The notes: generated by a model from the letters alone, not told the origin. A stretch of DNA of 64,000 nucleotides from Paracoccaceae bacterium (GCA_017510335.1 JAFWNM010000010.1:1-64000), one strand, 5' to 3'; positions 43,720 to 52,359 are shown, numbered from the stretch's first letter. Numbers and translations are program-made.

Positions 43720-44976
43720 TCAACTTATTCCGTCCAGCGCCTTGCCGACATGGGCTTGCATGTCCGCGCGGTTCCAATCGCGCCGGTCCACCATGTCCGA
43801 CCAGATTTCAATGACCTTCACACCCGCCGCTTCCAGTGCGCGGCGCGCAAATCCCGACCCATAGCCCGAAAACCGGTCATGGCGTGGCACCAGCATCACG
43901 GCGGCATCGATCCGGTAGCGCCGCGCCTGTTCAACCAGCCATTCATTCACCCAAGGCGGTTGATGCAACTGTTCATTCATCAATGACATGCGTGCGGCCA
44001 GCGCGCGCAACGGGTCATCCCCGATTTTGCGAATATACCCGTCCGAGGCAAATGGCAGATACATGGACCACACAAACACCGCCCCGTGGCTGTCCTCGAA
44101 TGCCGAATAGAAATCCGTATCAAACCAAAGCCCTGCCCCGATCCACATCATGCGGATGCGTTCATTCGGGCACACGGCCTGCCCGTTTGCAACCCGGTCC
44201 GCCACTTCGTCCCGAAAGGTTGCGGCATGCGCCAAAGCCCAGTCAGACCCTCGGTGCCATTGTGGCACCATGACATTCGGGATTTGCTCGGAAATGCGCA
44301 AAGGCGCTTTGGGCGCTTGCGCGATCATCTGATCGACATGTTCGAAGATCGATTCCTGCCGGTTTATAGCGTGCATATACTGCGCGAATTCATCCATGTC
44401 GAAACGTCTGCCTGTCATCTTTTCTAGTGTCGTGATCAGGGTTTTCATTTCCTCGACCATCAGATCCAGCCGGTCCGGGTGATACAGCTGTTCCCAATTG
44501 TCGCGCGCCAGTTCCCACCAACGCGGTTCAGGGTCAGCCACGCCCGGCGCACTGAACAGGTGCAACGGTGCCCCCGTCGCTTTCGCCCATAGGGCAAATA
44601 CCTTCTGATGTTCATCAGAACTCTGGCGTGCGCACAGAATGGACGGGGTGGGCAAACCGCCCCAAGGCTGGCGCGACGGGTCGTTATCCAGTGCGGCAAT
44701 CAGCGGCAGGCTGGAATAGCGCGGAAGATGGGGGTGAAACCCCATTTCTGTTGCACGGTCCAGATAATGCTCGGACAATTGCTTGGCAGCGATCACCGCA
44801 GACCACCATTGGTTGGTGACAATAGGCATGCCCATTGCGTGGAACAGTTCATGCGGCGTATCTGCGTTGACGAAGGCAAATTTCTCGCCGCCGGTAATAT
44901 CCTCGCGCAGCTGGCGCACCCAGTCGCGCTGATAGCTCATCGCGGCCGCAGTCGCGTTCAGTGGCGTATAGCTCAT
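43720..44976 (-). CDS. 2-hydroxyacyl-CoA dehydratase-like subunit, larger
   Basis: This 418-residue protein resembles the HgdB/BcrB/FldB subunit family of 2-hydroxyacyl-CoA dehydratases and benzoyl-CoA reductases. Family-like parts are ADTPHELFHAMGMPIVTNQWW near the N-terminus, SILCARQSSDEHQKVFALW, and the C-terminal YRIDAAVMLVPRHDRFSGYGSGFARRALEAAGVKVIEIWSD. I count only two Cys residues, fewer than the three that usually hold the [4Fe-4S] cluster. I start it at the ATG at 44976, overlapping the upstream gene. Known members need an ATPase activator, and none is nearby. Confidence 0.7.
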   Translation of the reverse strand: MSYTPLNATAAAMSYQRDWVRQLREDITGGEKFAFVNADTPHELFHAMGMPIVTNQWWSAVIAAKQLSEHYLDRATEMGFHPHLPRYSSLPLIAALDNDPSRQPWGGLPTPSILCARQSSDEHQKVFALWAKATGAPLHLFSAPGVADPEPRWWELARDNWEQLYHPDRLDLMVEEMKTLITTLEKMTGRRFDMDEFAQYMHAINRQESIFEHVDQMIAQAPKAPLRISEQIPNVMVPQWHRGSDWALAHAATFRDEVADRVANGQAVCPNERIRMMWIGAGLWFDTDFYSAFEDSHGAVFVWSMYLPFASDGYIRKIGDDPLRALAARMSLMNEQLHQPPWVNEWLVEQARRYRIDAAVMLVPRHDRFSGYGSGFARRALEAAGVKVIEIWSDMVDRRDWNRADMQAHVGKALDGIS

Positions 44977-46088
44977 ACCAGCCCCCGCTGTTTCAGGTCT
45001 GTTCGCAGAACCGTGTCCAGCACAGCCAGGCTTTGGTCTGTGGGAACAGGGTCCACGAAACCCAGGTTCACAAGCGCGATGCCTGCATCGTTCAGACGCC
45101 GCGTAATATGTGGCACGTCCCAACCAAACACATCATCATGCGGATGAAGCTGACAGATGACCGCATCGCATTTCGCGGCCAGCAAGCGGTCTATCAGGGT
45201 GTCGGTGTAGGCATCGGGGGGAACAAGCCTTTGGCAATCCCTATCGGATGCGGCTGCCTTCAAAATGGCATCAGGCGTCGGGTGATCAGGCAAATCCACC
45301 GGCCAGGCGGCAACCAAAGGCTGCATGTCGCAGATGACCGCACCGTAGGAGTCGATCATGTCATACAGGGCAGTATGCGTAATGGCCGCCCCAATCAAGC
45401 CCAAGCGCGGCGCGGCGCGGGGGGCTTGCGCGACGGGTGCAAGGGCCGCGCGCAGCAGGTCTGCGTGCTGTCCCCCTGCCATCCACCGCCCTGCCACACG
45501 CCACGTCATCGCTGTGCCTGCGCGAACAGGTGCATTCGTGGCGCGAAGACACTCTGTCAGGTCCTCAAGCGCCTGTGCGCGCGCCACTTCGTCCTGAAAG
45601 GCCCGTGAAAGGGCATCAGGTGTAGGCGGTGCGCTGCCCAGATGCTGCCATAGCGTTTCCAACTGCCGCATGTTGAATTCATGCGCATGGGGCGCATGGA
45701 CCAGGTTCCACAAGACCAGTTTGGGTGTGGCCGGCGCCAGGCCAAGGCGCCGCAGTTCAAGTGCGTATTGATACGCGACCAGCGCGGCCGTATCGTCGCG
45801 GCAAAAGATAATTGCCCGCAGGTCATTGAAACAGCCGCATGCGAAACGGTGCAGGAAGCGCTGCACGGCATGGTCGACGAAGGGTTCGATGCACTGGGAC
45901 ACATTATGCCCGGCATCGACAATGTCCTCCTGCGGCAGGATATGCAGGCATGTGACCGGCGCACCAGTGGCATGCAAAAGAATTTCGGGGAACCCTTCGC
46001 CGAATATGCCGATCATATCTTTCGAAAGCACTGTGCCGCGCAAGGCAAAGGCATTTTCCAGCAGGTTGGCCGCATCATCAGACGTCAC
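44973..46088 (-). CDS. 2-hydroxyacyl-CoA dehydratase-like subunit, smaller
   Basis: This 371-residue companion of the preceding protein is also of the HgdB/BcrC type. The family pattern is seen in GFPEILLHATGAPVTCLHILPQ, QCIEPFVDH, AIIFCRDDTAALVAYQYALELRRLG and the C-terminal KCDAVICQLHPHDDVFGWDVP. It has about ten Cys residues, enough for a cluster. It is first in its transcript; a palindromic operator lies 20 bp before its ATG, and the regulator gene is divergent. The reaction is inferred to be dehydration of a 2-hydroxyacyl-CoA. Confidence 0.68.
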   Translation of the reverse strand: MTSDDAANLLENAFALRGTVLSKDMIGIFGEGFPEILLHATGAPVTCLHILPQEDIVDAGHNVSQCIEPFVDHAVQRFLHRFACGCFNDLRAIIFCRDDTAALVAYQYALELRRLGLAPATPKLVLWNLVHAPHAHEFNMRQLETLWQHLGSAPPTPDALSRAFQDEVARAQALEDLTECLRATNAPVRAGTAMTWRVAGRWMAGGQHADLLRAALAPVAQAPRAAPRLGLIGAAITHTALYDMIDSYGAVICDMQPLVAAWPVDLPDHPTPDAILKAAASDRDCQRLVPPDAYTDTLIDRLLAAKCDAVICQLHPHDDVFGWDVPHITRRLNDAGIALVNLGFVDPVPTDQSLAVLDTVLRTDLKQRGLV

Positions 46089-46108
46089 GTCGCACCCTTT
46101 CCCATATT

Positions 46109-46125
46109 AGTTCATTTAGTGAACT
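46109..46125. promoter_or_regulatory. Putative MarR operator, site B
   Basis: AGTTCATTTAGTGAACT forms an inverted repeat with AGTTCA and TGAACT arms, matching sites A and C. It lies in the divergent gap, 20 bp before the dehydratase-like gene and 90 bp before the MarR gene, so it could control both. Confidence 0.72.
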
Positions 46126-46215
46126 GTTAATGGTGCATGTGTCAATCCCCTTTTCTGCCTTTGACAGCGGGGCCGCCCTTTCTATAGGTTCAATGAAAAC
46201 CCGAGAGAGGCCTCA

Positions 46216-46740
46216 ATGACCGAACACGAAGGCGCAGACCCGTCCTGTGTCGATTCAATAAACCTTGGCCATTTACGCGAAAACCTGCCGTTCCTGTCGC
46301 GCACGATACGGGCTTTCATCCGCGCCGAGAATGCCGAGCATTTTGGCGATATGAACACCGAACACGGGGAAATTGCGACCCTTAGCCTGATCCGCGAGAA
46401 TGAAGGCATTTCGCAAAACGATCTTGCCCAATACATTGTTTTGAAAAAATCTGCTGTTGCCAGCCTGATCAAGACCCTTGAAAAACGCGGGCTGGTGCAG
46501 CGGCGCAAGGTTCTGAGCGACCGGCGCTACAATGCGCTTTCGCTGACACCGGCGGGGTTGGCATGGCATGATCAGCTGATGCAACGGATGGACGCACAGC
46601 ATAAGGCCATGCTTGGCCCGTTCAGTGCAGATGATCGCGCCGCGCTGCTGGATTTGCTGAACCGGCTTCATCTGCACCTTGCGGCACGGTCATCACAGCG
46701 CACCGCCCCATCGCCCCAGCGCATGACGCAAAAGGACTAA
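46216..46740 (+). CDS. MarR family regulator of the CoA-transferase cluster
   Basis: This 174-residue MarR protein has an N-terminal dimer helix, a winged HTH with SQNDLAQYIVLKKSAVASLIKTLEKRGLVQRRK, and the wing DRRYNALSLTPAGLAW. It sits between the divergent dehydratase and CoA-transferase transcription units, and three matching palindromes flank the cluster. A CoA ester or the imported acid is the likely signal, as in other MarR regulators of aromatic-acid pathways; that is inference. Confidence 0.87.
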   Translation: MTEHEGADPSCVDSINLGHLRENLPFLSRTIRAFIRAENAEHFGDMNTEHGEIATLSLIRENEGISQNDLAQYIVLKKSAVASLIKTLEKRGLVQRRKVLSDRRYNALSLTPAGLAWHDQLMQRMDAQHKAMLGPFSADDRAALLDLLNRLHLHLAARSSQRTAPSPQRMTQKD

Positions 46741-46780
46741 TCGCGCATATCGGCTGGAAACTTGACCCTGCCCCACATAA

Positions 46781-46797
46781 AGTTCATAATATGAACT
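46781..46797. promoter_or_regulatory. Putative MarR operator, site C
   Basis: AGTTCATAATATGAACT has perfect 7-bp arms AGTTCAT and ATGAACT around AAT. It lies 40 bp after the MarR stop and 20 bp before the CoA-transferase start at 46818. Confidence 0.75.
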
Positions 46798-46817
46798 AAT
46801 TTATATGGAGGGTCATC

Positions 46818-48008
46818 ATGGGGCAGCCACTTGCCGGTATGCGTGTCGCGGATTTTTCGCATGTGATTGCAGGCCCGCTTGCAACACATTTCCTGCGCCT
46901 GATGGGGGCAGAAGTCATCAAGGTGGAACCGCCAACAGGGGATGTGCTGCGCAACTACACCCAACGGCAGGAACTGCGCGGAATGGCCGAACCGTTTATC
47001 GGCGTGAATGCCGGAAAGAAATCCCTGGTTCTGGACCTGAAGTCGGAGTTCGGGCAGGAAGCCGCACGGCGGTTGATCGCAACAAGCGACGTGATGATCG
47101 AGAATTTCCGCCCCGGTGTTATTGACAGGCTGGGACTGGGCCATGCGCGCGTCATGAAAGACAACCCGTCCCTGATTTATTGTTCGGTGTCGGGATACGG
47201 GCAAGACGGGCCGATGCGCGACCATCCCGCAATCGACCAGATTATTCAAAGTGTGTCCGGCCTGATGACCCTTTCAGGCGAAGACGGTGCGTCGCCCATG
47301 CGAATCGGTTTTCCGGTTGTTGACACCTACAGTGCGCTGATGACGGCGTTTGCAGTGCAATCCGCCTTGCTTCAGCGTGAACGTGACCCGCAAAAGCAAG
47401 GGCAATATGTCGATGTGGCCATGCTTGACGCGTCGCTGGTGATGATGGCGTCTGTGGTCTATCCGTTGCTGATTTCCGGTCTGGCCCCTGTTCGCACTGG
47501 AAACCGCGGCTTTTCCCTGGCCCCGACTGCGGACACGTTTCCAACACGCGATCAGCCGATCACAATCGGGGCTGTTCAGCAAAACCAGTTCGAACGGCTT
47601 TGTGCTGTGCTTGGGCTTGACGGGCTGGTGCATGACCCGCGGTTCAAGGATTCTGATACGCGCATTGCCAATGACGACGCGCTACAAGCAGAACTGCGCA
47701 GCGCATTTGCCCAATATGATGCTGTGGAATGTGAAGCCCTGCTGGCCAGGGCGGGCGTGCCCGCTGGCGCCGTGCGGCAGGTTTCCGAAGCGCTGGCCCT
47801 GGACCAGCTGAAAGGGCGCAACCTGGCCCTTGATGTGCCAACCCCCAATCCGCATGTGCCCATGGCAAAGATCCTGAACGCCGGTTTCCAGTTCGCGCAT
47901 GACGGCCCCGGCCATGATGCCCCCCCGCCTGCCCTGGGCGAACATTCCGCCGAAATACTGGCGGAACTGGGCATGACTGACCCGCTGCCCAGTCAGCCGG
48001 TTGCATGA
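46818..48008 (+). CDS. CaiB/BaiF class III CoA-transferase, rightward unit
   Basis: This 396-residue class III CoA-transferase has the N-terminal motif RVADFSHVIAGPLATHFLRLMGAEVIKVE. The active-site Asp is kept in GQYVDVAMLDASL. The C-terminal part is complete. It follows MarR site C by 20 bp and GGAGG by seven bases. It ends 35 bp before the convergent enhancer-binding-protein gene. It is the only cluster member on this strand besides the regulator. Confidence 0.9.
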   Translation: MGQPLAGMRVADFSHVIAGPLATHFLRLMGAEVIKVEPPTGDVLRNYTQRQELRGMAEPFIGVNAGKKSLVLDLKSEFGQEAARRLIATSDVMIENFRPGVIDRLGLGHARVMKDNPSLIYCSVSGYGQDGPMRDHPAIDQIIQSVSGLMTLSGEDGASPMRIGFPVVDTYSALMTAFAVQSALLQRERDPQKQGQYVDVAMLDASLVMMASVVYPLLISGLAPVRTGNRGFSLAPTADTFPTRDQPITIGAVQQNQFERLCAVLGLDGLVHDPRFKDSDTRIANDDALQAELRSAFAQYDAVECEALLARAGVPAGAVRQVSEALALDQLKGRNLALDVPTPNPHVPMAKILNAGFQFAHDGPGHDAPPPALGEHSAEILAELGMTDPLPSQPVA

Positions 48009-48043
48009 AGACAACACGGGGCCGATAGCCCAGATCAGCGCCA

Positions 48044-49927
48044 TCACTGCGGGTCATTCGCCATGTCGGGGCCTAGCCATTCGTCAGGCTGGATGCGCAG
48101 CTTCTTGATGCGTGAATATAAGGTGGTCGGTTGCAGGCCCAGCAGATGGGCCGCGCCATCCTCGCCCGCGACCTTGCCTTGGGTCATGCGCAGGGCATTG
48201 ACAAGATTGGCACGCCACACCGACGACAATTCCGCTTCCGTCATCACAACTGCAGTGATTGCCCCTGTCGGGGACGGTCGATGCGCAAGATCCACTTGCA
48301 GTTTTCCACCGGTCGAAATGATTGCGCCGCGGTCAATCACGTTCTGGAGTTCGCGCACATTGCCGGGCCATTCATAGCGGATCAGCTTCTCCATGGAATG
48401 GCGCGAAATGCTTGGCGGTTTCATGTTCAGACGTTTGCACGCCAGCGCCAGAAAATGCGTGGCAAGCGCGGGAATATCTTCTGGCCGTTTGCGCAGCGGC
48501 ACGCATTCGATCGGAAAGACATTCAGATACATATGCAATTCCTGACGAAACTCGCCCCGGCGGGCAAGCGTGTCCAGCGATCTGCGGCTGGCGGCAATAA
48601 CACGCAGGTTGATTGCGCGCGCCCGCGTGTCACCCAGCCGCGTGACGCTGCCTTCTTGCAGCGCATACAGCAGGCGTCCTTGCAGCCCCAAGGGCAATTC
48701 ATCGACATCATCCAGAAACAACGTGCCGTTATGGGCCAGTTCCAGCATCCCCGGCTTATCGCGCAACGCCCCCGGAAACGCACCGCGAATCTGGCCAAAC
48801 AGTTCTGCCTCTATGGCGTCGGTGGTGACAGCGCTGCATTTGAAATGAATCAGCGATCTGCGGCGGCGTGAACTGCCCTTATGGATGGCGGATGCGACCA
48901 GCGCCTTGCCGGTTCCGGCCTCGCCGGTGATCAGCACATTCGCTTCGGTCGCGGCCACCAGGTCGATCTTGCTTAGAATTTGCAAAATGGCCGGGGACGC
49001 ACCGATAATGTCGTGATGCGCGCGTTCAGACGCGATGGTTTCCTGCAAATAGGCGTTTTCCTGTTCCAGTTGTTCGCGCAGTTCCTGCACCTGTTGCATG
49101 GCATCGCGCAATTTCCGTTCATTTTCCTTGCGTTCGGTAATGTCGCGGAAAATGACCACGGCCCCCGCCAGAACATTCTGATCATAGATCGGGGTCGATA
49201 CATATTCGACGCGAATGGGCTTGCCATCCTTGCGCCAGAAAACTTCGTCTTCGATGCGGTTGACCTGTTCGAAGCGGAACGACTGATAGATCGGGCAGTC
49301 ATGGGCCGGGTATGCGTCACCATTCAGGTGATGGTGATGAATCATCGTATGGATGTCACGGCCAAGCAGGTCTTCGGCACTCCAGCCCAGCATCTCGCGC
49401 GCGGCGCGGTTGACGAATGTGGTCTTGCCATCAGCGTTGACCCCGTAAATCCCCTCGCCTGCGGCGTTCAGGATAAGCTGGTTCTGACGTTCCAGTTCGT
49501 TGAAGAAATCCTGTGCGCGCTGCCATTCCAGCAGGCCAAGGCGCTGCAACTCGCTGGCTTCGGCGATCTGGTCATGGCGCGACATTTCATTCAGGTCGAT
49601 CAGCGTCAACATGACCTGATGGGAAACATCAGCTATCACTGTGCCGCGCAATTCACAGGTCAGCGGGTGTTTCGCATTGTCCTGCAGCGGAATGTCACGC
49701 CGCCACGCCTGACCGCGATGGCCAAGTTCATCCAGAAACACCAGAAACTGGCCAAAATTTCCGGCAATATGCGGGGCAAACCGGAAATCCGCCTTGCCCC
49801 CCTGTCCAAGGAAGCGGCGCGCGCGGGAATTGGCGGCCAGAACCCTGTCCCGTGCGGTGTCCAGAACAAGGGTCGGGTGGGGGAAAGCGTCCAGCAGGGA
49901 ATCAGGCGTCATCTGGTTCAGGGTCAT
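48044..49927 (-). CDS. PAS-containing sigma-54-type enhancer-binding protein with GAFPGA loop
   Basis: This 627-residue regulator has a divergent N-terminal PAS-like part (about 10-125), a second PAS domain (about 165-275) carrying the HHHHLNGDAYPAHDCPIY motif, a coiled-coil linker, an AAA+ domain (about 310-545) and a C-terminal HTH (about 580-615, LLGLQPTTLYSRIKKLRI). The Walker A is GEAGTGKA and the Walker B region LFLDDVDELPL. The sigma-54 contact loop reads ELFGQIRGAFPGA, with Pro385 in place of the Thr of GAFTGA. It is divergent from the cyanate operon, whose leader has a sigma-54-type promoter and tandem palindromes. Confidence 0.88.
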   Translation of the reverse strand: MTLNQMTPDSLLDAFPHPTLVLDTARDRVLAANSRARRFLGQGGKADFRFAPHIAGNFGQFLVFLDELGHRGQAWRRDIPLQDNAKHPLTCELRGTVIADVSHQVMLTLIDLNEMSRHDQIAEASELQRLGLLEWQRAQDFFNELERQNQLILNAAGEGIYGVNADGKTTFVNRAAREMLGWSAEDLLGRDIHTMIHHHHLNGDAYPAHDCPIYQSFRFEQVNRIEDEVFWRKDGKPIRVEYVSTPIYDQNVLAGAVVIFRDITERKENERKLRDAMQQVQELREQLEQENAYLQETIASERAHHDIIGASPAILQILSKIDLVAATEANVLITGEAGTGKALVASAIHKGSSRRRRSLIHFKCSAVTTDAIEAELFGQIRGAFPGALRDKPGMLELAHNGTLFLDDVDELPLGLQGRLLYALQEGSVTRLGDTRARAINLRVIAASRRSLDTLARRGEFRQELHMYLNVFPIECVPLRKRPEDIPALATHFLALACKRLNMKPPSISRHSMEKLIRYEWPGNVRELQNVIDRGAIISTGGKLQVDLAHRPSPTGAITAVVMTEAELSSVWRANLVNALRMTQGKVAGEDGAAHLLGLQPTTLYSRIKKLRIQPDEWLGPDMANDPQ

Positions 49928-49961
49928 GCCCTACCCTGCCGCCAGCATGTGTGCAGCACAA

Positions 49962-49992
49962 TACGAAAAATCGTAATTTACGAAAAGTCGTA
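49962..49992. promoter_or_regulatory. Tandem palindromes, likely enhancer sites
   Basis: TACGAAAAATCGTA (49962-49975) and TACGAAAAGTCGTA (49979-49992) are two palindromes with TACGA/TCGTA arms, spaced 17 bp start to start. They lie 58-88 bp before a sigma-54-like promoter and 35 bp before the start of the divergent enhancer-binding-protein gene, the standard place for its binding sites. Confidence 0.75.
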
Positions 49993-50049
49993 TTTCCAAT
50001 CGCAGCCAAGAACGCACAACATACTGAAAATAAATATTTTATTAAAAAA

Positions 50050-50065
50050 CGGCACGCTTGGTGCT
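50050..50065 (+). promoter_or_regulatory. Sigma-54 (-24/-12) promoter of the cyanate operon
   Basis: CGGCACGCTTGGTGCT matches TGGCACG-N4-TTGCW at 9 of the 12 specified or degenerate positions if scored strictly, with the invariant GG and GC elements at correct spacing. An AT-rich tract precedes it (50025-50049), suitable for DNA bending. Transcription would begin near 50077, about 55 bp before the binding-protein start. Confidence 0.7.
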
Positions 50066-50132
50066 TTTTTGTCTTCTGCGCTGCAGAATTGCTACTGTGG
50101 TTTCAGGATCATCAACCTGCATAGGGGAAGCC

Positions 50133-51509
50133 ATGTCGACCAATAGCCTTGGGAACCCGTTTTCTCATAAAACAGACCTGCGCCATGGCGCAGCTTGCGG
50201 CTGCGAAACCTGCGTCACCGATGCGCGCGCCCGGGCCAGCGCGCCCACCACATCTGACGCCATGCTGGAACGCGCTGTGGAAAGCGCGGTTGTCCGGTCG
50301 GTTTTTGGGCATAACGATATAAGCCGCCGGTCGATGATGGGCATGCTGGGGGGCGGCGCCTTCGCGGCGGCGCTGGCGTCTGTGTTTCCGCTGGATCAGG
50401 CCAAGGCGCTGATCATGGATGAACTTGGCGCGCCTGAAAAGCCCGACCTGAAAGTGGGCTTCGTGGCGATTACCTGCGCGACGCCCATCATCATGGCAGA
50501 ACCCATGGGCTTTTACCGACGCTACGGGTTGAACGTGGAAGTGGTGAAAACGGCAGGGTGGGCCGTGGCGCGGGACATGTCGCTTTCGGGCCAGTATGAC
50601 GCCAGCCATATGCTGACGCCCATGCCGCTGGCAATGACGATGGGGGCCGGATCGACGGCCGCGCCCTATATCATGCCCGCTGTGGAAAACATCAACGGGC
50701 AGGCAATTGTGCTGTCAAACGAACATCTGGACAAGCGCGACCCCCAGCAATGGAAGGGCATGACCTTCGGGGTGCCGTTCGAATATTCGATGCACAACTT
50801 CCTGCTGCGGTATTATGTGGCCGAACACGGGCTGGACCCCGATCAGGACATCCAGATCCGCGTTGTGCCCCCGCCCGAAATGGTGGCGAACCTGCGTGCG
50901 GGCAATCTGGATGGCTACCTGTCACCCGACCCGTTCAACCAGCGCGCAGTTTGGGAAGGGATCGGCTTTATCCATATGCTGACCAAGGACATCTGGGAGG
51001 GCCACCCCTGCTGCGCCTTCGCAGCGCCACGTCGTTTCGCGGTGGAAATGCCCAACACCTATGGCGCGCTGCTGAAATCCATTATCGACGCCACGCAATA
51101 TGCGTCCAACCCGGAAAACCGCAAAGAAATATCAGAAGCCATCGCGCCCACGAACTACCTTAACCAGCCGGTCCCGGTGATCGAGCAGGTTCTGACCGGC
51201 ACCTATGCTGATGGTCTGGGCAATGTGCAGCGCGTGCCGGACCGGATCGATTTTGACCCGTTCCCGTGGCAATCCATGGGCGTGTGGATCCTGACCCAGA
51301 TGAAACGGTGGGGCTATATCAGCGGCGATGTGGATTACAAGGGCATTGCCGAACAGGTCTATCTGGCATCGGATGCGCGCAAGGTCATGAAAGATCTTGG
51401 TTATGACGCGCCAGAGGTGAACTACAAATCCCACATGATCATGGGCAAAAGCTTCGATCCTGACCAGCCCGAAGCCTATGTCGACAGCTTTGCCATTAAG
51501 CGGGGGTAA
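50133..51509 (+). CDS. CmpA/NrtA-type ABC substrate-binding protein, likely for cyanate
   Basis: This 458-residue binding protein of the nitrate/bicarbonate/cyanate family starts at the ATG at 50133 after AGGGGAAG. Its unusual N-terminus has CGCETC (C22, C24, C27) and then a twin-Arg signal SRRSMMGMLGGGAFAAAL (from about 64), pointing to Tat export. The mature part starts LKVGFVAITCATPIIMAEPMGFYRRYG, which is family-typical. With cynS three genes downstream, cyanate is the likely ligand; nitrate or nitrite is an alternative. Confidence 0.87.
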   Translation: MSTNSLGNPFSHKTDLRHGAACGCETCVTDARARASAPTTSDAMLERAVESAVVRSVFGHNDISRRSMMGMLGGGAFAAALASVFPLDQAKALIMDELGAPEKPDLKVGFVAITCATPIIMAEPMGFYRRYGLNVEVVKTAGWAVARDMSLSGQYDASHMLTPMPLAMTMGAGSTAAPYIMPAVENINGQAIVLSNEHLDKRDPQQWKGMTFGVPFEYSMHNFLLRYYVAEHGLDPDQDIQIRVVPPPEMVANLRAGNLDGYLSPDPFNQRAVWEGIGFIHMLTKDIWEGHPCCAFAAPRRFAVEMPNTYGALLKSIIDATQYASNPENRKEISEAIAPTNYLNQPVPVIEQVLTGTYADGLGNVQRVPDRIDFDPFPWQSMGVWILTQMKRWGYISGDVDYKGIAEQVYLASDARKVMKDLGYDAPEVNYKSHMIMGKSFDPDQPEAYVDSFAIKRG

Positions 51510-51512
51510 GCC

Positions 51513-52346
51513 ATGCAACTGCTTTCTGTCAACAAACGCGCAGCGCTTCTGTCCGTGGTTTTGCTGGTTGTTGCCCTTGGGGCATGGGAAGTCTCGGTAA
51601 CGCGGCAAGTGATGGGCGAGGCGCTGACGGAATATGAAATCCTAATGGGTCTGGGGCAGCCGCGCGCGGCTGTGCCCCCCCCCAGCGATGTTCTGGTCAA
51701 GGCGTGGGAACAACTGAGCAACCCGTTTTACGACGCCGGCCCCAATGACAAGGGCATTGGCATTCAGCTTGCCTATTCGCTGTATCGTGTGCTGACAGGG
51801 TTTGCGATGGCTGCAGCGATTGCCATACCGCTTGGGTTTCTGATCGGAATGTCGCCAGTGGCCTACAAGGCGCTAAACCCGTTCATTCAGGTATTGCGCC
51901 CCATATCGCCGCTGGCATGGATGCCGCTTGCGCTGTTCATCATCCAAGACAGCGAAGCCAGCGCGATATTCGTGATCTTCATCTGTTCGGTCTGGCCCAT
52001 GCTGCTGAACACAGCGTTCGGCGTGGCCGGTGTGCGCAGTGACTGGGTGAATGTCGCGCGCACCCATGAACTGGGCAATCTGCGCACTGCGCTGACAGTC
52101 ATCTTGCCCGCAGCCGCGCCAACAATCCTGACGGGCATGCGCATTTCCATCGGCATTGCATGGCTTGTGATCGTCGCCGCCGAGATGCTCGTGGGGGGAA
52201 CCGGCATCGGGTATTATGTCTGGAACGAGTGGAACAACCTTGATCTGACTTCGGTGATCTTCTCGATCCTGATGATCGGGTTGGTGGGCATGATGCTGGA
52301 TGCGGTTTTTGCAATGCTGCAGCGCGCCGTCACCTATGCCGAATGA
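51513..52346 (+). CDS. NrtB-type ABC transporter permease, likely for cyanate
   Basis: This 277-residue permease has a first helix near AALLSVVLLVVALGAWEVSV, a cytoplasmic coupling loop in ARTHELGNLRTALTVILPAAAPTILTGMRISIGIAW, and the terminal helices of the NrtB/SsuC family. It is encoded three bases after the binding-protein stop and would form the homodimeric channel. Confidence 0.9.
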   Translation: MQLLSVNKRAALLSVVLLVVALGAWEVSVTRQVMGEALTEYEILMGLGQPRAAVPPPSDVLVKAWEQLSNPFYDAGPNDKGIGIQLAYSLYRVLTGFAMAAAIAIPLGFLIGMSPVAYKALNPFIQVLRPISPLAWMPLALFIIQDSEASAIFVIFICSVWPMLLNTAFGVAGVRSDWVNVARTHELGNLRTALTVILPAAAPTILTGMRISIGIAWLVIVAAEMLVGGTGIGYYVWNEWNNLDLTSVIFSILMIGLVGMMLDAVFAMLQRAVTYAE

Positions 52347-52359
52347 AAGGACAGCTTCC

